Of a stretch of 13,997 nucleotides of DNA, positions 1 to 7,956 are shown in pieces. Made by a program: the position numbers and the translations under genes. The notes under the pieces were generated by a model, which ran no database searches, was not told the origin of the DNA, and saw only the letters and a list, made by a program, of their open reading frames with translations. The stretch is from Sphingopyxis sp. UBA6723 (lineage in GTDB: Bacteria > Pseudomonadota > Alphaproteobacteria > Sphingomonadales > Sphingomonadaceae), in contig NZ_DKIH01000012.1 of NCBI RefSeq assembly GCF_002454115.1, forward strand, positions 23,199 through 37,195, written 5' to 3'. Position 1 is the stretch's first letter, and the number at the start of each line of letters is the position of its first letter.

Positions 1-53
1 AAAGTTTATGGCCGCAAGTGGTCGCTTCCAGACCTTCGTCACCCCCGCGGGCC

Positions 54-87
54 AGACAAACAAAGGGGGCCGAAACGACCCCCTTTG
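54..87 (-). terminator. Rho-independent terminator of the dcp gene
   Basis: A perfect 9-bp inverted repeat (CAAAGGGGG at 61-69 and CCCCCTTTG at 79-87, with a 9-nt loop) lies about 20 nt past the stop codon of the M3 peptidase. Read on the minus strand, the stem is followed by a T-rich run (TTTGTTTGTCT), which is the layout of an intrinsic terminator for minus-strand transcription. Bases 1-53 contain nothing I can identify. Confidence 0.8.
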
Positions 88-107
88 CCTCCCCGGTAGT
101 GTTCGTC

Positions 108-2309
108 CTATTCGGTCGGAAACCCGCGCTTTTTCAGCAGCGCCGATACATCCGGATCGCGGCCGCGGAAGGCGCGATAGGCTTCGGCACGATCGGTTTC
201 GTTGCCGGTCATCAGCAAGATCGTGCGGAACCGATCGGCAACGGTGCGGTCCCACGGGCCGCCCGCTTCTTCGAACGCGGCCCAGGTGTCGGCATCCATC
301 GTTTCCGACCACAAATAGCTGTAATAGCCCGCCGAATAGGCGTCGCTCGAAAACAGATGCGCGAATTGTGGCAGCCGGTGGCGCATCACGATCTCGCGCG
401 GCATGTCCATTTCGGCCAGCGTGTCGCGTTCGAACTTGTCGATGTCGGTTGGCGGCACCTTGCGGTCGTGCAGCTTCATGTCGACGATCGCGCTCGACAG
501 ATATTCGACCGTTTCAAAGCCCTGATTGAACTTGCCCGACGCCTCGATCTTGTCGAGCAAAGCCTGCGGCATCGGCGCCCCCGTTTTGTAATGCGTCGCG
601 AATTTCGACAGTACTTCGGGGGTCATCAGCCAATTTTCGTTCACCTGGCTCGGATATTCGACGAAGTCGCGCGGCACCCCGGCGAGCGCCGGATAATTGA
701 TGTCATAGAGCAGAAAATGGATGCCGTGGCCGAATTCGTGGAACAGCGTCGACGCATCGTCCAGGCTGATCAGCGTCGGCTCGCCCTTTGCCGCTTCGGT
801 GAAATTATTGTTGTTCGACGCCAGCACATTGCGGTCGCCGCCCAGTTTCTGCTGGCTGCGATAGGTCGTCATCCACGCGCCCGACCGTTTGCCGTCGCGC
901 GCGAAATTATCGAGGTAGAAGACGCCGATATTCTTGTTGGTCTTGAGGTTATAGACCTCGAACGTCCGCACCTTGGGGTCGAACACCGGGATCGTCCCGG
1001 TGTTTTCGCGGAACCCCATGTCGTACAGTTGCCCTGCCGACCAGAACATGCCCTCGACCAGCTTGTCGAGCTGCAAATAGGGTTTCACCTCGCTTTCATC
1101 GAGGTCGTATTTCGCCTTGCGGACCTTTTCCGAATAGAAACGATAATCCCATGGTTCGATGGTGATTTTCGGTCCCTTGCCCGCCTTGGCTTCGGCATCG
1201 GCGATCGCCTGCATGTCGGCGACCTCTTCCTTCACCCGCGCCACCGCGGCGGGCCACACCTTCATCATCAGCCCCATCGCATTGGCCGGGGTCTTCGCCA
1301 TGGTGTCGGCCATGCGGTAGGTCGCGTGGTTAGGGAAACCGAGCAGTTCGGCGCGCTGCTGGCGCAGCGCCAGGATTTCGGCGATCGTCGCATTGGTGTC
1401 ATTGGCGTCACCATTGTCGCCGCGGCTGACGAACGCCTTGTACACCTTTTCGCGCAGCGCGCGGTTGGTGGCGTTTTGCAGCACCGGCTGCGCCGATGAC
1501 CGCGTGTTCTTGATCGCCCACTGGCCGGGCTTGCCATTGGCTTCGGCGGCGGCGGCGAGCGAGGCGATAAAGCCCGCGTCGAGCCCGGCCAGCTCGGCCT
1601 TGTCGGTGACAAAGGTATAAAGCTTCTCATCGCCAAGCAGCTTCGAGGAGAAGGCGGAGAACAGCCCTTCCAGCTTCGAATTCATCGCGACCAGCTTGGT
1701 CTTGTCGGCCGCCGACAGATTGGCGCCGTCGCGCACCATCTCGTCATAGCTGCGCTCGACAATGCGGATCTGCTGGGCGTTCAGTCCGCTGCTGTTGCGT
1801 TTGTCGTAGACCGCCTTGTAGCGGGCAAACAACTTGGGCTGAAGAAACAGCTCGGTGTAGAAAGTGGTGAGCTTGGGGCTCCACTCGGCGTCGATATCCT
1901 CGACCCGGTCGTTCGACTTGTTCGACGTCTGCACGCCCCACAGGGCCGACACGCGCTCCATCGTCTCGCCCGCCAGCATCATCGGGACATGGGTGTTCTC
2001 GAACGTCGGCGCCGCCGGATTGTCGATCACCGCCTGCACCTGCGCGCGCGTTTCGGCCATCGCCTTGGTAAAGGCGTCGGGAAACAGCTCGGGGTCCATC
2101 TTGTCCCACGGCGGCACCCCTTCATAGGGGCCGGTCCATTCCGCCAGCATCGGGTTCTGCCCGGCGGGCGTCGCGGCGGGCGCGGGGGCAGCGGCGGGTT
2201 CGGCAGAAGCGGTCATCGGTCGGTCCATGTTGGTGCAACCCGCGAGCAGCGCGCTGGATGCGAGCAAAAGCGAAAGGTGACGGCGGAAAGGAAGCGCGTT
2301 GCGCGGCAT
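108..2309 (-). CDS. dcp: M3 family zinc metallopeptidase (peptidyl-dipeptidase Dcp-like), lipoprotein
   Basis: Predicted 733-aa oligopeptidase that removes C-terminal dipeptides from peptides, probably in the periplasm. The zinc site is visible: HEFGH at residues 524-528 (H524, E525, H528), with the third ligand E551 in FVEYPSQ, spaced as in M3 enzymes. The conserved late motif DAYSAGYYSYLWSE is present. The N-terminus is a lipoprotein signal: two arginines at 9-10, a hydrophobic stretch, then LLAGC with C25 as the lipidated residue. The residue after it is Thr, not Asp, which favours the outer membrane. ATG at 2309 was chosen because it gives a proper signal peptide and has GGGAG 8-9 nt upstream; an in-frame upstream start at 2348 would add 13 residues and spoil the signal. 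Length fits Dcp plus a lipoprotein leader. It appears monocistronic, with its own terminator. Family assignment is firm; Dcp versus a close M3 relative is less so. Confidence 0.93.
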   Translation of the reverse strand: MPRNALPFRRHLSLLLASSALLAGCTNMDRPMTASAEPAAAPAPAATPAGQNPMLAEWTGPYEGVPPWDKMDPELFPDAFTKAMAETRAQVQAVIDNPAAPTFENTHVPMMLAGETMERVSALWGVQTSNKSNDRVEDIDAEWSPKLTTFYTELFLQPKLFARYKAVYDKRNSSGLNAQQIRIVERSYDEMVRDGANLSAADKTKLVAMNSKLEGLFSAFSSKLLGDEKLYTFVTDKAELAGLDAGFIASLAAAAEANGKPGQWAIKNTRSSAQPVLQNATNRALREKVYKAFVSRGDNGDANDTNATIAEILALRQQRAELLGFPNHATYRMADTMAKTPANAMGLMMKVWPAAVARVKEEVADMQAIADAEAKAGKGPKITIEPWDYRFYSEKVRKAKYDLDESEVKPYLQLDKLVEGMFWSAGQLYDMGFRENTGTIPVFDPKVRTFEVYNLKTNKNIGVFYLDNFARDGKRSGAWMTTYRSQQKLGGDRNVLASNNNNFTEAAKGEPTLISLDDASTLFHEFGHGIHFLLYDINYPALAGVPRDFVEYPSQVNENWLMTPEVLSKFATHYKTGAPMPQALLDKIEASGKFNQGFETVEYLSSAIVDMKLHDRKVPPTDIDKFERDTLAEMDMPREIVMRHRLPQFAHLFSSDAYSAGYYSYLWSETMDADTWAAFEEAGGPWDRTVADRFRTILLMTGNETDRAEAYRAFRGRDPDVSALLKKRGFPTE

Positions 2310-2330
2310 CAATGATTCTCCCGGGGAAAC

Positions 2331-2346
2331 GGTTTCGGTCGAAACC
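2331..2346. promoter_or_regulatory. Short palindrome in the dcp 5' leader
   Basis: GGTTTCG-GT-CGAAACC is a perfect 7-bp inverted repeat with a 2-nt centre, 21 nt upstream of the dcp start codon. Its position between the candidate promoter and the ribosome binding site would suit an operator or a small mRNA hairpin. No regulator can be named from the sequence. Confidence 0.3.
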
Positions 2347-2359
2347 ATGTTGCCCCGGG

Positions 2360-2388
2360 CTTTAACCTGATATTGCGGCGTGGCGCAA
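2360..2388 (-). promoter_or_regulatory. Candidate sigma-70-type promoter for dcp
   Basis: On the minus strand, TTGCGC (2383-2388) and TTAAAG (2360-2365) are separated by 17 nt, about 50 nt upstream of the dcp start. Spacing is ideal but both hexamers are imperfect, so this is only a suggestion. Confidence 0.3.
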
Positions 2389-2420
2389 GTTTGGGGGGAC
2401 GAATGGAGTGAACCAGCAAC

Positions 2421-2556
2421 TCCTCCCTGTCGCGAAGCGATGGGGAGGGGGACCGTTCACGAAGCGAATGGTGGAGGGGCATTGCGACGTTTGCGCCAAA
2501 GCCCCTCCGTCAGCGCTCCGCGCTGCCACCTCCCCATCGCTGCGCCACAGGGAGGA
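2421..2556. repeat. Intergenic nested inverted repeat
   Basis: The 28-nt outer arms (2421-2448 and 2529-2556) are complementary at 26 of 28 positions, with core text CTCCCTGTCGCGAAGCGATG on the left. Inside them is a second inverted pair, GGAGGGGC (2473-2480) and GCCCCTCC (2501-2508). The element fills most of the gap between the start of dcp and the end of the SMP-30 gene, and ends 6 nt before that gene's stop codon. Similar text is common between genes in sphingomonads, from general knowledge. As RNA it could fold into a long hairpin and end minus-strand transcription from the SMP-30 gene, although no U-tract follows. Confidence 0.75.
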
Positions 2557-2561
2557 TCGGA

Positions 2562-3431
2562 CTATCCCCCAAACAGCGGTTGTACCAACCCCGGCACTGC
2601 AACCCGAAACGCAAACACCCCGCCCGCGTGCGGCTGCGCCTTGCGTTCGTCGTCGGACAAATTTTTGCCCGCACTGGTGACAAAGGCGGTCTGCATATCC
2701 GCGCCACCGAACGCGATCATCGTCGGGCGCTGCACCGGCAGCGCGATCGTTTGCAGCAACTCGCCCGCGGGCGACAGGCGGACGACGCGCCACCCGTCCC
2801 ACAGCGCCGACCAGTAACAGCCCTCGGCGTCGACCGCGGCGCCATCGGGGCGACCGTTGCCGAACGGAAACTGGTGGAAGATCCGCCCTGCGCCGAGAGC
2901 ACCCGTCGCCGGATCGACATCATAAGCACGGATCGCATGGGTCGGGGTGTCGGCATGGTAAAAGGTCTGCCCGTCGGGACTGAACGCCGCGCCGTTGCTG
3001 GTGGTGAGGCCGCCGAAAACTTCGGAGAGCGACCCGTCGGGATCGAGCCGATACAGCGTCGCGGTGGGATGCGCCTTGTCGCTGGTCAGGCTGCCGACCC
3101 ACAGCCGACCGGCGCCATCGACGCAGCCATCGTTGAATCGCTGCGCGGGCTTGTCCGTCAGCACCGCCGGACCGAAGGCCCGCGGCGCGGCGCCCCAGCT
3201 GTCGATCAGCGCGCAGCCATCCTCCATCGCGACCACCAGCCCGCCGCCCGCGCGCAGCGCGACGCAGCCGATCTGCTGATCCAGCCGCATGACGTCGTCC
3301 GCGCCGGTCGCCGGGTCGGTGCGGTGGATCGTCCGTCCCTCGATATCGACCCAGTACAGCCGCTGTTCGGCCACGCTCCAGCGCGGCGATTCGCCCAGCA
3401 GCGCGCCGGCATCGAGAAGGAGTTCGACCAT
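2562..3431 (-). CDS. SMP-30/gluconolactonase/LRE family protein
   Basis: Predicted 289-aa six-bladed beta-propeller of the SMP-30 (regucalcin/gluconolactonase) family, which hydrolyses sugar lactones using one divalent metal. The expected metal residues are present: E14 in GESPRW, N100 in RFNDG, N146 in TSNGAAFSPDG and D196 in GRPDGAAVDAEGCYW. These correspond in order and spacing to the Glu/Asn/Asn/Asp set of regucalcin. There is no signal peptide, so it is probably cytoplasmic. The start MVELLLDAGALLGESPRW matches the family's usual N-terminus, though no good Shine-Dalgarno lies upstream. It stands alone between two repeat-bearing gaps, with no sugar transporter or dehydrogenase beside it, so the natural substrate cannot be read from context. 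Confidence 0.9.
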   Translation of the reverse strand: MVELLLDAGALLGESPRWSVAEQRLYWVDIEGRTIHRTDPATGADDVMRLDQQIGCVALRAGGGLVVAMEDGCALIDSWGAAPRAFGPAVLTDKPAQRFNDGCVDGAGRLWVGSLTSDKAHPTATLYRLDPDGSLSEVFGGLTTSNGAAFSPDGQTFYHADTPTHAIRAYDVDPATGALGAGRIFHQFPFGNGRPDGAAVDAEGCYWSALWDGWRVVRLSPAGELLQTIALPVQRPTMIAFGGADMQTAFVTSAGKNLSDDERKAQPHAGGVFAFRVAVPGLVQPLFGG

Positions 3432-3501
3432 GGCGGATGTCGTAGCGCGGCGAGGTGGCGCTGCCCAGCGCCTGCAAACCTATTCGGCGTGAGAATGACA
3501 T

Positions 3502-3537
3502 CGTCGATCCCGCGAAGGCGGAGGCTGCGGTCGGTCT
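3502..3537. repeat. Half copy of the CCCGCGAAGGCGG palindromic repeat
   Basis: This 36-nt stretch matches 6608-6643 at about 29 of 36 positions, including CGTCG and CCCGCGAAGGCGG, but has no facing complementary arm. It reads as a decayed or single-arm member of the same repeat family, just upstream of a complete copy. Confidence 0.65.
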
Positions 3538-3558
3538 ATCGGTAACGTCCTCTGTGTT

Positions 3559-3636
3559 CGTCATCCCGGCGAAGGCCGGGATCTCACCCTCTCGGATTGA
3601 CCCACCGGCGAGATCCCGGCCTTCGCCGGGATGACG
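3559..3636. repeat. Palindromic intergenic repeat, copy 1 (perfect 27-bp arms)
   Basis: Arms at 3559-3585 and 3610-3636 are perfectly complementary over 27 nt, around a 24-nt loop. The core is CATCCCGGCGAAGGCCGGGA, a variant of the CCCGCGAAGGCGGG core seen in the copies at 6608 and 7957. It lies in the 376-nt non-coding stretch between the divergent SMP-30 and acyl-CoA dehydrogenase genes. Apart from this copy, the half copy and the operator-like site at 3714, I see nothing else in that stretch. Confidence 0.85.
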
Positions 3637-3713
3637 AGATACGGAACGGCAGGTAAACAATTCACCACGCGCGCCGACCGGCGCTCAAACTTTCATGCCG
3701 TAACGTCTTTCCA

Positions 3714-3738
3714 CTTGACGTGCACGTAAACGTAAGGT
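3714..3738 (+). promoter_or_regulatory. Putative MerR-type (LiuR-like) operator/promoter of the acyl-CoA cluster
   Basis: Starts CTTGACGTGCACGTAAAC and runs on to CGTAAGGT. It contains three ACGT repeats, with TTGACG usable as a -35 element, and lies about 70-95 nt upstream of the acyl-CoA dehydrogenase start. TTGACGT..ACGTAAACGTAAG-like text is, as I recall, typical of the MerR-family regulator LiuR, which controls branched-chain amino acid and acyl-CoA degradation in proteobacteria. No -10 element is convincing. The regulator gene is not in the window. Confidence 0.5.
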
Positions 3739-3807
3739 CTCTTGGCGACCGAAAAGTTGCGGCCGACTCCCCGCTTGCGTTCGGCTGCCGCAAGGGAAAG
3801 GAAAGCC

Positions 3808-4962
3808 ATGTCGCTCGATAATCTGTCGCGCTCCGCCTACACTGACGATCATGAGGCGTTTCGCGCCACGGTGCGCCAGTTCCTGGAAAAGGAAGTCGCC
3901 CCGAACGCCGCGCAATGGGCCGAGGACAAGATCGTCCCCAAGTCGATCTGGCCCAAGGCCGGCGAACTCGGCATGCTGTGCCCGACGGTGCCAGAAGAAT
4001 ATGGCGGGCTCGGTCTTGATTTCGGCTACAACGCGATCGTCGATGAAGAGAGCGCCTATTACGGCCGCGCTACCACCGGCTTCTCGCTCCAGTCGGACAT
4101 CGTCACCAACTATATTGTCAAATATGGCAGCGAAGAGCAGAAGCAGCACTGGCTGCCCAAGATGGTCGCGGGCGAGGTCATCACCGCGATCGCAATGACT
4201 GAACCCGGCACCGGCAGCGACCTGCAAGGGATGCGCACGACCGCAAAAAAGGATGGCAATCATTATGTCATCAACGGGTCGAAAACCTATATCACCAACG
4301 GCCAGAACGCCGACCTGATTCTGGTGTGCGTCAAGACCGACACCGAGGTCCAGCCGGCGTGGAAAGGCGTCTCGATCGTCCTCGTCGAAGCTGACCGCGA
4401 AGGCTATGAGCGCGGCCGCAACCTCGACAAGATCGGGCAGGACGAAGCCGACACGTCGGAAATGTTCTTCAACGACGTCCGCGTCCCCATCACCAACTGC
4501 CTGGGCGAAGAGGGCAAGGGCTTCATCTATCTGATGAGCGAGCTGCCGCAGGAACGCCTGTCGATCGCGGTCAGCGCGCAGGCGTCGGCGCAGCGTGCCT
4601 TTGACGACACCGTCGAATTCACCCGCGACCGCAAGGCGTTCGGCAAACCGATCCTCGATTTCCAGAACACCCGCTTCGTCCTTGCCGACCTCAAGACCAA
4701 ATTGCAGGTCGGCTGGGCGCATCTTGACTGGGCGCTCGCGCGGCATCTGAAAAAGGAACTGACCCCCGAAGAGGGCGCCGCGGCGAAGCTGTGGCACACT
4801 GAGCTGCAATGGGAAGTCATGGACAAATGCCTCCAGCTCCACGGCGGGGCGGGCTATATGAACGAATATCCCATCGCCCGCGCGTGGCGCGCCGCGCGTG
4901 TAACGCGCATCTTTGGCGGCACGAACGAGATTATGAAGGAACTGATCGGGCGGAAACTATGA
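3808..4962 (+). CDS. Acyl-CoA dehydrogenase (LCAD-like, helix-G catalytic Glu)
   Basis: Predicted 384-aa flavoprotein that oxidises an acyl-CoA to the 2-enoyl-CoA, passing electrons to ETF. It has the full family layout: alpha-helical N-terminus, the FAD/substrate loop AMTEPGTGSDLQGMRTTA, a beta middle domain, the RKAFGKPILDFQ helix, QLHGGAGYMNEYP, and the C-terminal IFGGTNEIMKELIGRKL. The position that holds the catalytic Glu in short- and medium-chain enzymes is Gly370 here. Instead E249 in LPQERL matches the helix-G base of long-chain and isovaleryl-CoA dehydrogenases, so this is that subtype. Its tail is very like mammalian LCAD. ATG 3808 was chosen because AAAGGAAA lies at 3797-3804 and the protein then starts MSLDNLSRSAYTDDHEAF; an in-frame start at 3742 adds 22 unlikely residues. 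Its stop overlaps the next start (ATGA). The chain length of its substrate cannot be read. Confidence 0.93.
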   Translation: MSLDNLSRSAYTDDHEAFRATVRQFLEKEVAPNAAQWAEDKIVPKSIWPKAGELGMLCPTVPEEYGGLGLDFGYNAIVDEESAYYGRATTGFSLQSDIVTNYIVKYGSEEQKQHWLPKMVAGEVITAIAMTEPGTGSDLQGMRTTAKKDGNHYVINGSKTYITNGQNADLILVCVKTDTEVQPAWKGVSIVLVEADREGYERGRNLDKIGQDEADTSEMFFNDVRVPITNCLGEEGKGFIYLMSELPQERLSIAVSAQASAQRAFDDTVEFTRDRKAFGKPILDFQNTRFVLADLKTKLQVGWAHLDWALARHLKKELTPEEGAAAKLWHTELQWEVMDKCLQLHGGAGYMNEYPIARAWRAARVTRIFGGTNEIMKELIGRKL

Positions 4963-5396
4963 CTTGGGCCCAGATTCTCTTTCTTCTGAACGGTCTCTGG
5001 TTCTTCGCGGCGTTCATCCAGTTCAGCATTGCGCAGACGAACACCGCCAAGATCCTGGTACCGCGCGACGCGCGCGACAATGCGCTGGTGCCGACGATCA
5101 AGGCGAGCGTAGCCTTTCTCGGCGGCATGAACCTCGCCCTCGCACTGCTCGCCTTCTATCTCGCGACCGCGCCAGCGGCTTTTGCAGGGGCCGAGCAACA
5201 GATCGTGCTGTTCGCCTTTTTTGCCGCGGCCAATTTCAGCCAGTTCTGGTTCAACGTGCCCGTCGCTGTTCGGGGTGGGCGGATTGGACAGGCTTACTGG
5301 CCCGTGTTTTCGGGTCCGATGCTCACGATTTTCGTAATCGACGCGGCGCTCGCGGTGGCGGACGCGGTGGCCGCATTTTATATTTCGACAAACTGA
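4959..5396 (+). CDS. Uncharacterised four-helix membrane protein
   Basis: A 145-aa protein I do not recognise. Four hydrophobic segments are clear: about residues 4-24, 47-70, 78-100 and 118-143. A short charged loop (around KILVPRDARDN, 31-41) follows helix 1, and an RGGR loop follows helix 3. Little of it lies outside the membrane, and I see no catalytic motif or signal peptide. The ATG overlaps the dehydrogenase stop in an ATGA arrangement, so translation is probably coupled to it, and the thiolase start follows 22 nt after its stop. A longer reading of the frame exists upstream inside the dehydrogenase gene, but it would overlap by 150 nt and is unlikely. Position suggests a role linked to acyl-CoA oxidation (for example membrane anchoring or electron transfer), but this is inference from neighbours only. 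Confidence 0.85.
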   Translation: MTWAQILFLLNGLWFFAAFIQFSIAQTNTAKILVPRDARDNALVPTIKASVAFLGGMNLALALLAFYLATAPAAFAGAEQQIVLFAFFAAANFSQFWFNVPVAVRGGRIGQAYWPVFSGPMLTIFVIDAALAVADAVAAFYISTN

Positions 5397-5418
5397 TCGA
5401 TCATTGAAAGGATTACCC

Positions 5419-6588
<1,170 letters not shown>

Positions 6589-6607
6589 GCCAATTGACGA
6601 AACATGG

Positions 6608-6698
6608 CGTCGCCCCCGCGAAGGCGGGGGCCGCTATCGGCCTTGCTCGGCGGGGTTTGCGTAAACCTCCAGCGGCCCCCGCCTTCGCGGGGACGACG
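6608..6698. repeat. Palindromic intergenic repeat, copy 2 (28-bp arms)
   Basis: Arms at 6608-6635 and 6671-6698 pair at 27 of 28 positions around a 35-nt loop, with core CCCCCGCGAAGGCGGGGGCC. It fills the 134-nt gap between the thiolase and the SDR gene. As RNA it would form a very stable hairpin, without a clear U-tract after it (TTTTGAAC), so it may dampen rather than stop read-through. Confidence 0.85.
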
Positions 6699-6708
6699 AT
6701 TTTGAACT

Positions 6709-6717
6709 AGGGAGAAG
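6709..6717 (+). promoter_or_regulatory. Ribosome binding site of the SDR gene
   Basis: AGGGAGAAG, 5 nt before the ATG at 6723, is the strongest Shine-Dalgarno in the cluster. It lies just past the copy 2 hairpin, so the SDR can be translated independently of the upstream genes. Confidence 0.7.
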
Positions 6718-6722
6718 CCAAT

Positions 6723-7505
6723 ATGAAACTCGATTCCACCGTTTCCGCCGTCGTCACCGGCGGCGCCTCGGGCCTCGGCGCCGCGACCGCCCGCGCGCTC
6801 GCTGCAAAAGGCGTCAAGGTCGCGATCTTCGACCTGCAGGAAGAAAAGGGCAAAGCCCTCGCCGCCGAACTCGGCGGCGTGTTCTGCGAATGCAACGTCA
6901 CCGACGACGCGTCGGTCGATGCTGCCTTCGCCAAATCGCGCGAAGCGATCGGGCAGGAGCGCATCCTCGTCAATTGCGCCGGCACCGGCAACGCGATCAA
7001 GACCGCCAGCCGCAGCAAGGAAGACGGCAGCATCAAGCATTTCCCGCTCGATGCGTTCAACTGGATCATCCAGATCAACCTCGTCGGCACCTTCCGCTGC
7101 ATCGCCAAGTCGGCCGCGGGCATGATGACACTCGACCCGATGGAAGACGGCGAGCGCGGCGCGATCGTCAACACCGCGTCGGTCGCCGCCGAGGACGGCC
7201 AGATCGGCCAGGCCGCCTACTCGGCGTCGAAAGGCGGCGTCGTCGGCATGACGCTCCCCATCGCGCGCGACCTCGCGTCGGAAAATATCCGCGTCAACAC
7301 GATCCTGCCCGGCATTTTCGACACCCCGCTGCTCGCGGGCGCGCCGCAGAATGTCCGCGACGCACTCGGCGCCTCGGTGCTCAACCCGAAGCGCCTCGGC
7401 AATCCGCCCGAATATGCGGCGCTCGCGCTGTGCATGATCGAAAACGGCTATTTCAACGGCGAGGACGTCCGCCTCGACGGCGGCATCCGCATGGGTCCGC
7501 GATAA
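6723..7505 (+). CDS. SDR dehydrogenase, HSD17B10-type (3-hydroxyacyl-CoA / 2-methyl-3-hydroxybutyryl-CoA dehydrogenase)
   Basis: Predicted 260-aa short-chain dehydrogenase that oxidises a 3-hydroxyacyl-CoA to the 3-keto form. The dinucleotide motif TGGASGLG spans residues 12-19, and D37 at the end of beta-2 indicates NAD+ rather than NADP+. NCAG is at 84-87, N119 is in QINLVGTF, and the catalytic S153, Y166 and K170 lie in NTASVAAEDGQIGQAAYSASKGG. The stretch from NTASVAA through GMTLPIARDLA, and the end LNGEVIRLDG-like / IRMGP, is very close to animal mitochondrial HSD17B10, the isoleucine-pathway enzyme, as judged from memory of that protein. Length is the same. The stop is separated from the thioesterase start by one base. 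The isoleucine role fits the neighbours, but other short 3-hydroxyacyl-CoAs are also possible substrates. Confidence 0.92.
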   Translation: MKLDSTVSAVVTGGASGLGAATARALAAKGVKVAIFDLQEEKGKALAAELGGVFCECNVTDDASVDAAFAKSREAIGQERILVNCAGTGNAIKTASRSKEDGSIKHFPLDAFNWIIQINLVGTFRCIAKSAAGMMTLDPMEDGERGAIVNTASVAAEDGQIGQAAYSASKGGVVGMTLPIARDLASENIRVNTILPGIFDTPLLAGAPQNVRDALGASVLNPKRLGNPPEYAALALCMIENGYFNGEDVRLDGGIRMGPR

Positions 7506-7506
7506 T

Positions 7507-7944
7507 ATGGCGAAACCGGAGAGCTGGCGGCTGAACCCCGCCAGCTACCCTGTCTGCACCGAATTCCAGACGCGTTTCCAGGATATGGACATTAACGGCC
7601 ACCTCAACAATGTGGCCTTTGCCGCGCTGTTCGAAAGCGGCCGGGTGCTGCTCAACCGCCAAGTGCGCCCGCTCGGCGAGCGTCCCGCCAACGAACGCAC
7701 GATGGTCGCCGCCGTCGAGATCAACTATCTCGCCGAGGGCAGTTTCCCCGATCCGGTCGACATCGCGACCGGCATCGGGCGCCTCGGCACCTCCAGCTGG
7801 ACGATCGTCCAGGCGATGTTCCAGCGCGGCCGCTGCATCGCGACCTGCGACACCGTGGTCGTGTGCCGCACCGACAATCAGGCCAAACCGCTGCGCGCTG
7901 AAATGATCGCCGAGCTGACCGCCAATCTGGTGACGCCGAATTAA
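7507..7944 (+). CDS. Hotdog-fold acyl-CoA thioesterase (4HBT/YbgC-like)
   Basis: Predicted 145-aa single hotdog domain that would hydrolyse an acyl-CoA thioester. The signature lies at residues 20-45: FQTRFQDMDINGHLNNVAFAA followed by FESGR. D28 aligns with the catalytic Asp of YbgC-type enzymes (second Asp of DxD) and H32/N34 sit in the GHLNN turn. The remainder has the expected strand pattern (MVAAVEINYLAEGSFPDPVDI, then WTIVQAMF). It begins one base after the SDR stop, with no clear Shine-Dalgarno, so translation is probably coupled. It is the last gene of the plus-strand cluster and may relieve CoA trapping by slow acyl-CoAs; that role is inferred. The substrate cannot be determined. Confidence 0.85.
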   Translation: MAKPESWRLNPASYPVCTEFQTRFQDMDINGHLNNVAFAALFESGRVLLNRQVRPLGERPANERTMVAAVEINYLAEGSFPDPVDIATGIGRLGTSSWTIVQAMFQRGRCIATCDTVVVCRTDNQAKPLRAEMIAELTANLVTPN

Positions 7945-7956
7945 AGAACTGCCGCG

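Noticed and set aside
1..53. A gene entering from the left edge
   Set aside because: No frame in this short stretch shows a recognisable protein end, and the terminator beside it belongs to dcp.
18..1499. 493-aa open frame on the plus strand opposite dcp
   Set aside because: It lies wholly antisense to a clear M3 peptidase, is rich in Arg and His with no recognisable domain, and has no ribosome site. Such mirror frames are expected in high-GC genes.
3502..3636. CRISPR-like array from adjacent repeat copies
   Set aside because: There are only one and a half units, in inverted rather than direct arrangement, without regular spacers or cas genes.
3685..4842. 385-aa open frame antisense to the acyl-CoA dehydrogenase
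   Set aside because: It mirrors the dehydrogenase codons, starts within that gene, shows no family motif and would run into the dehydrogenase promoter region.
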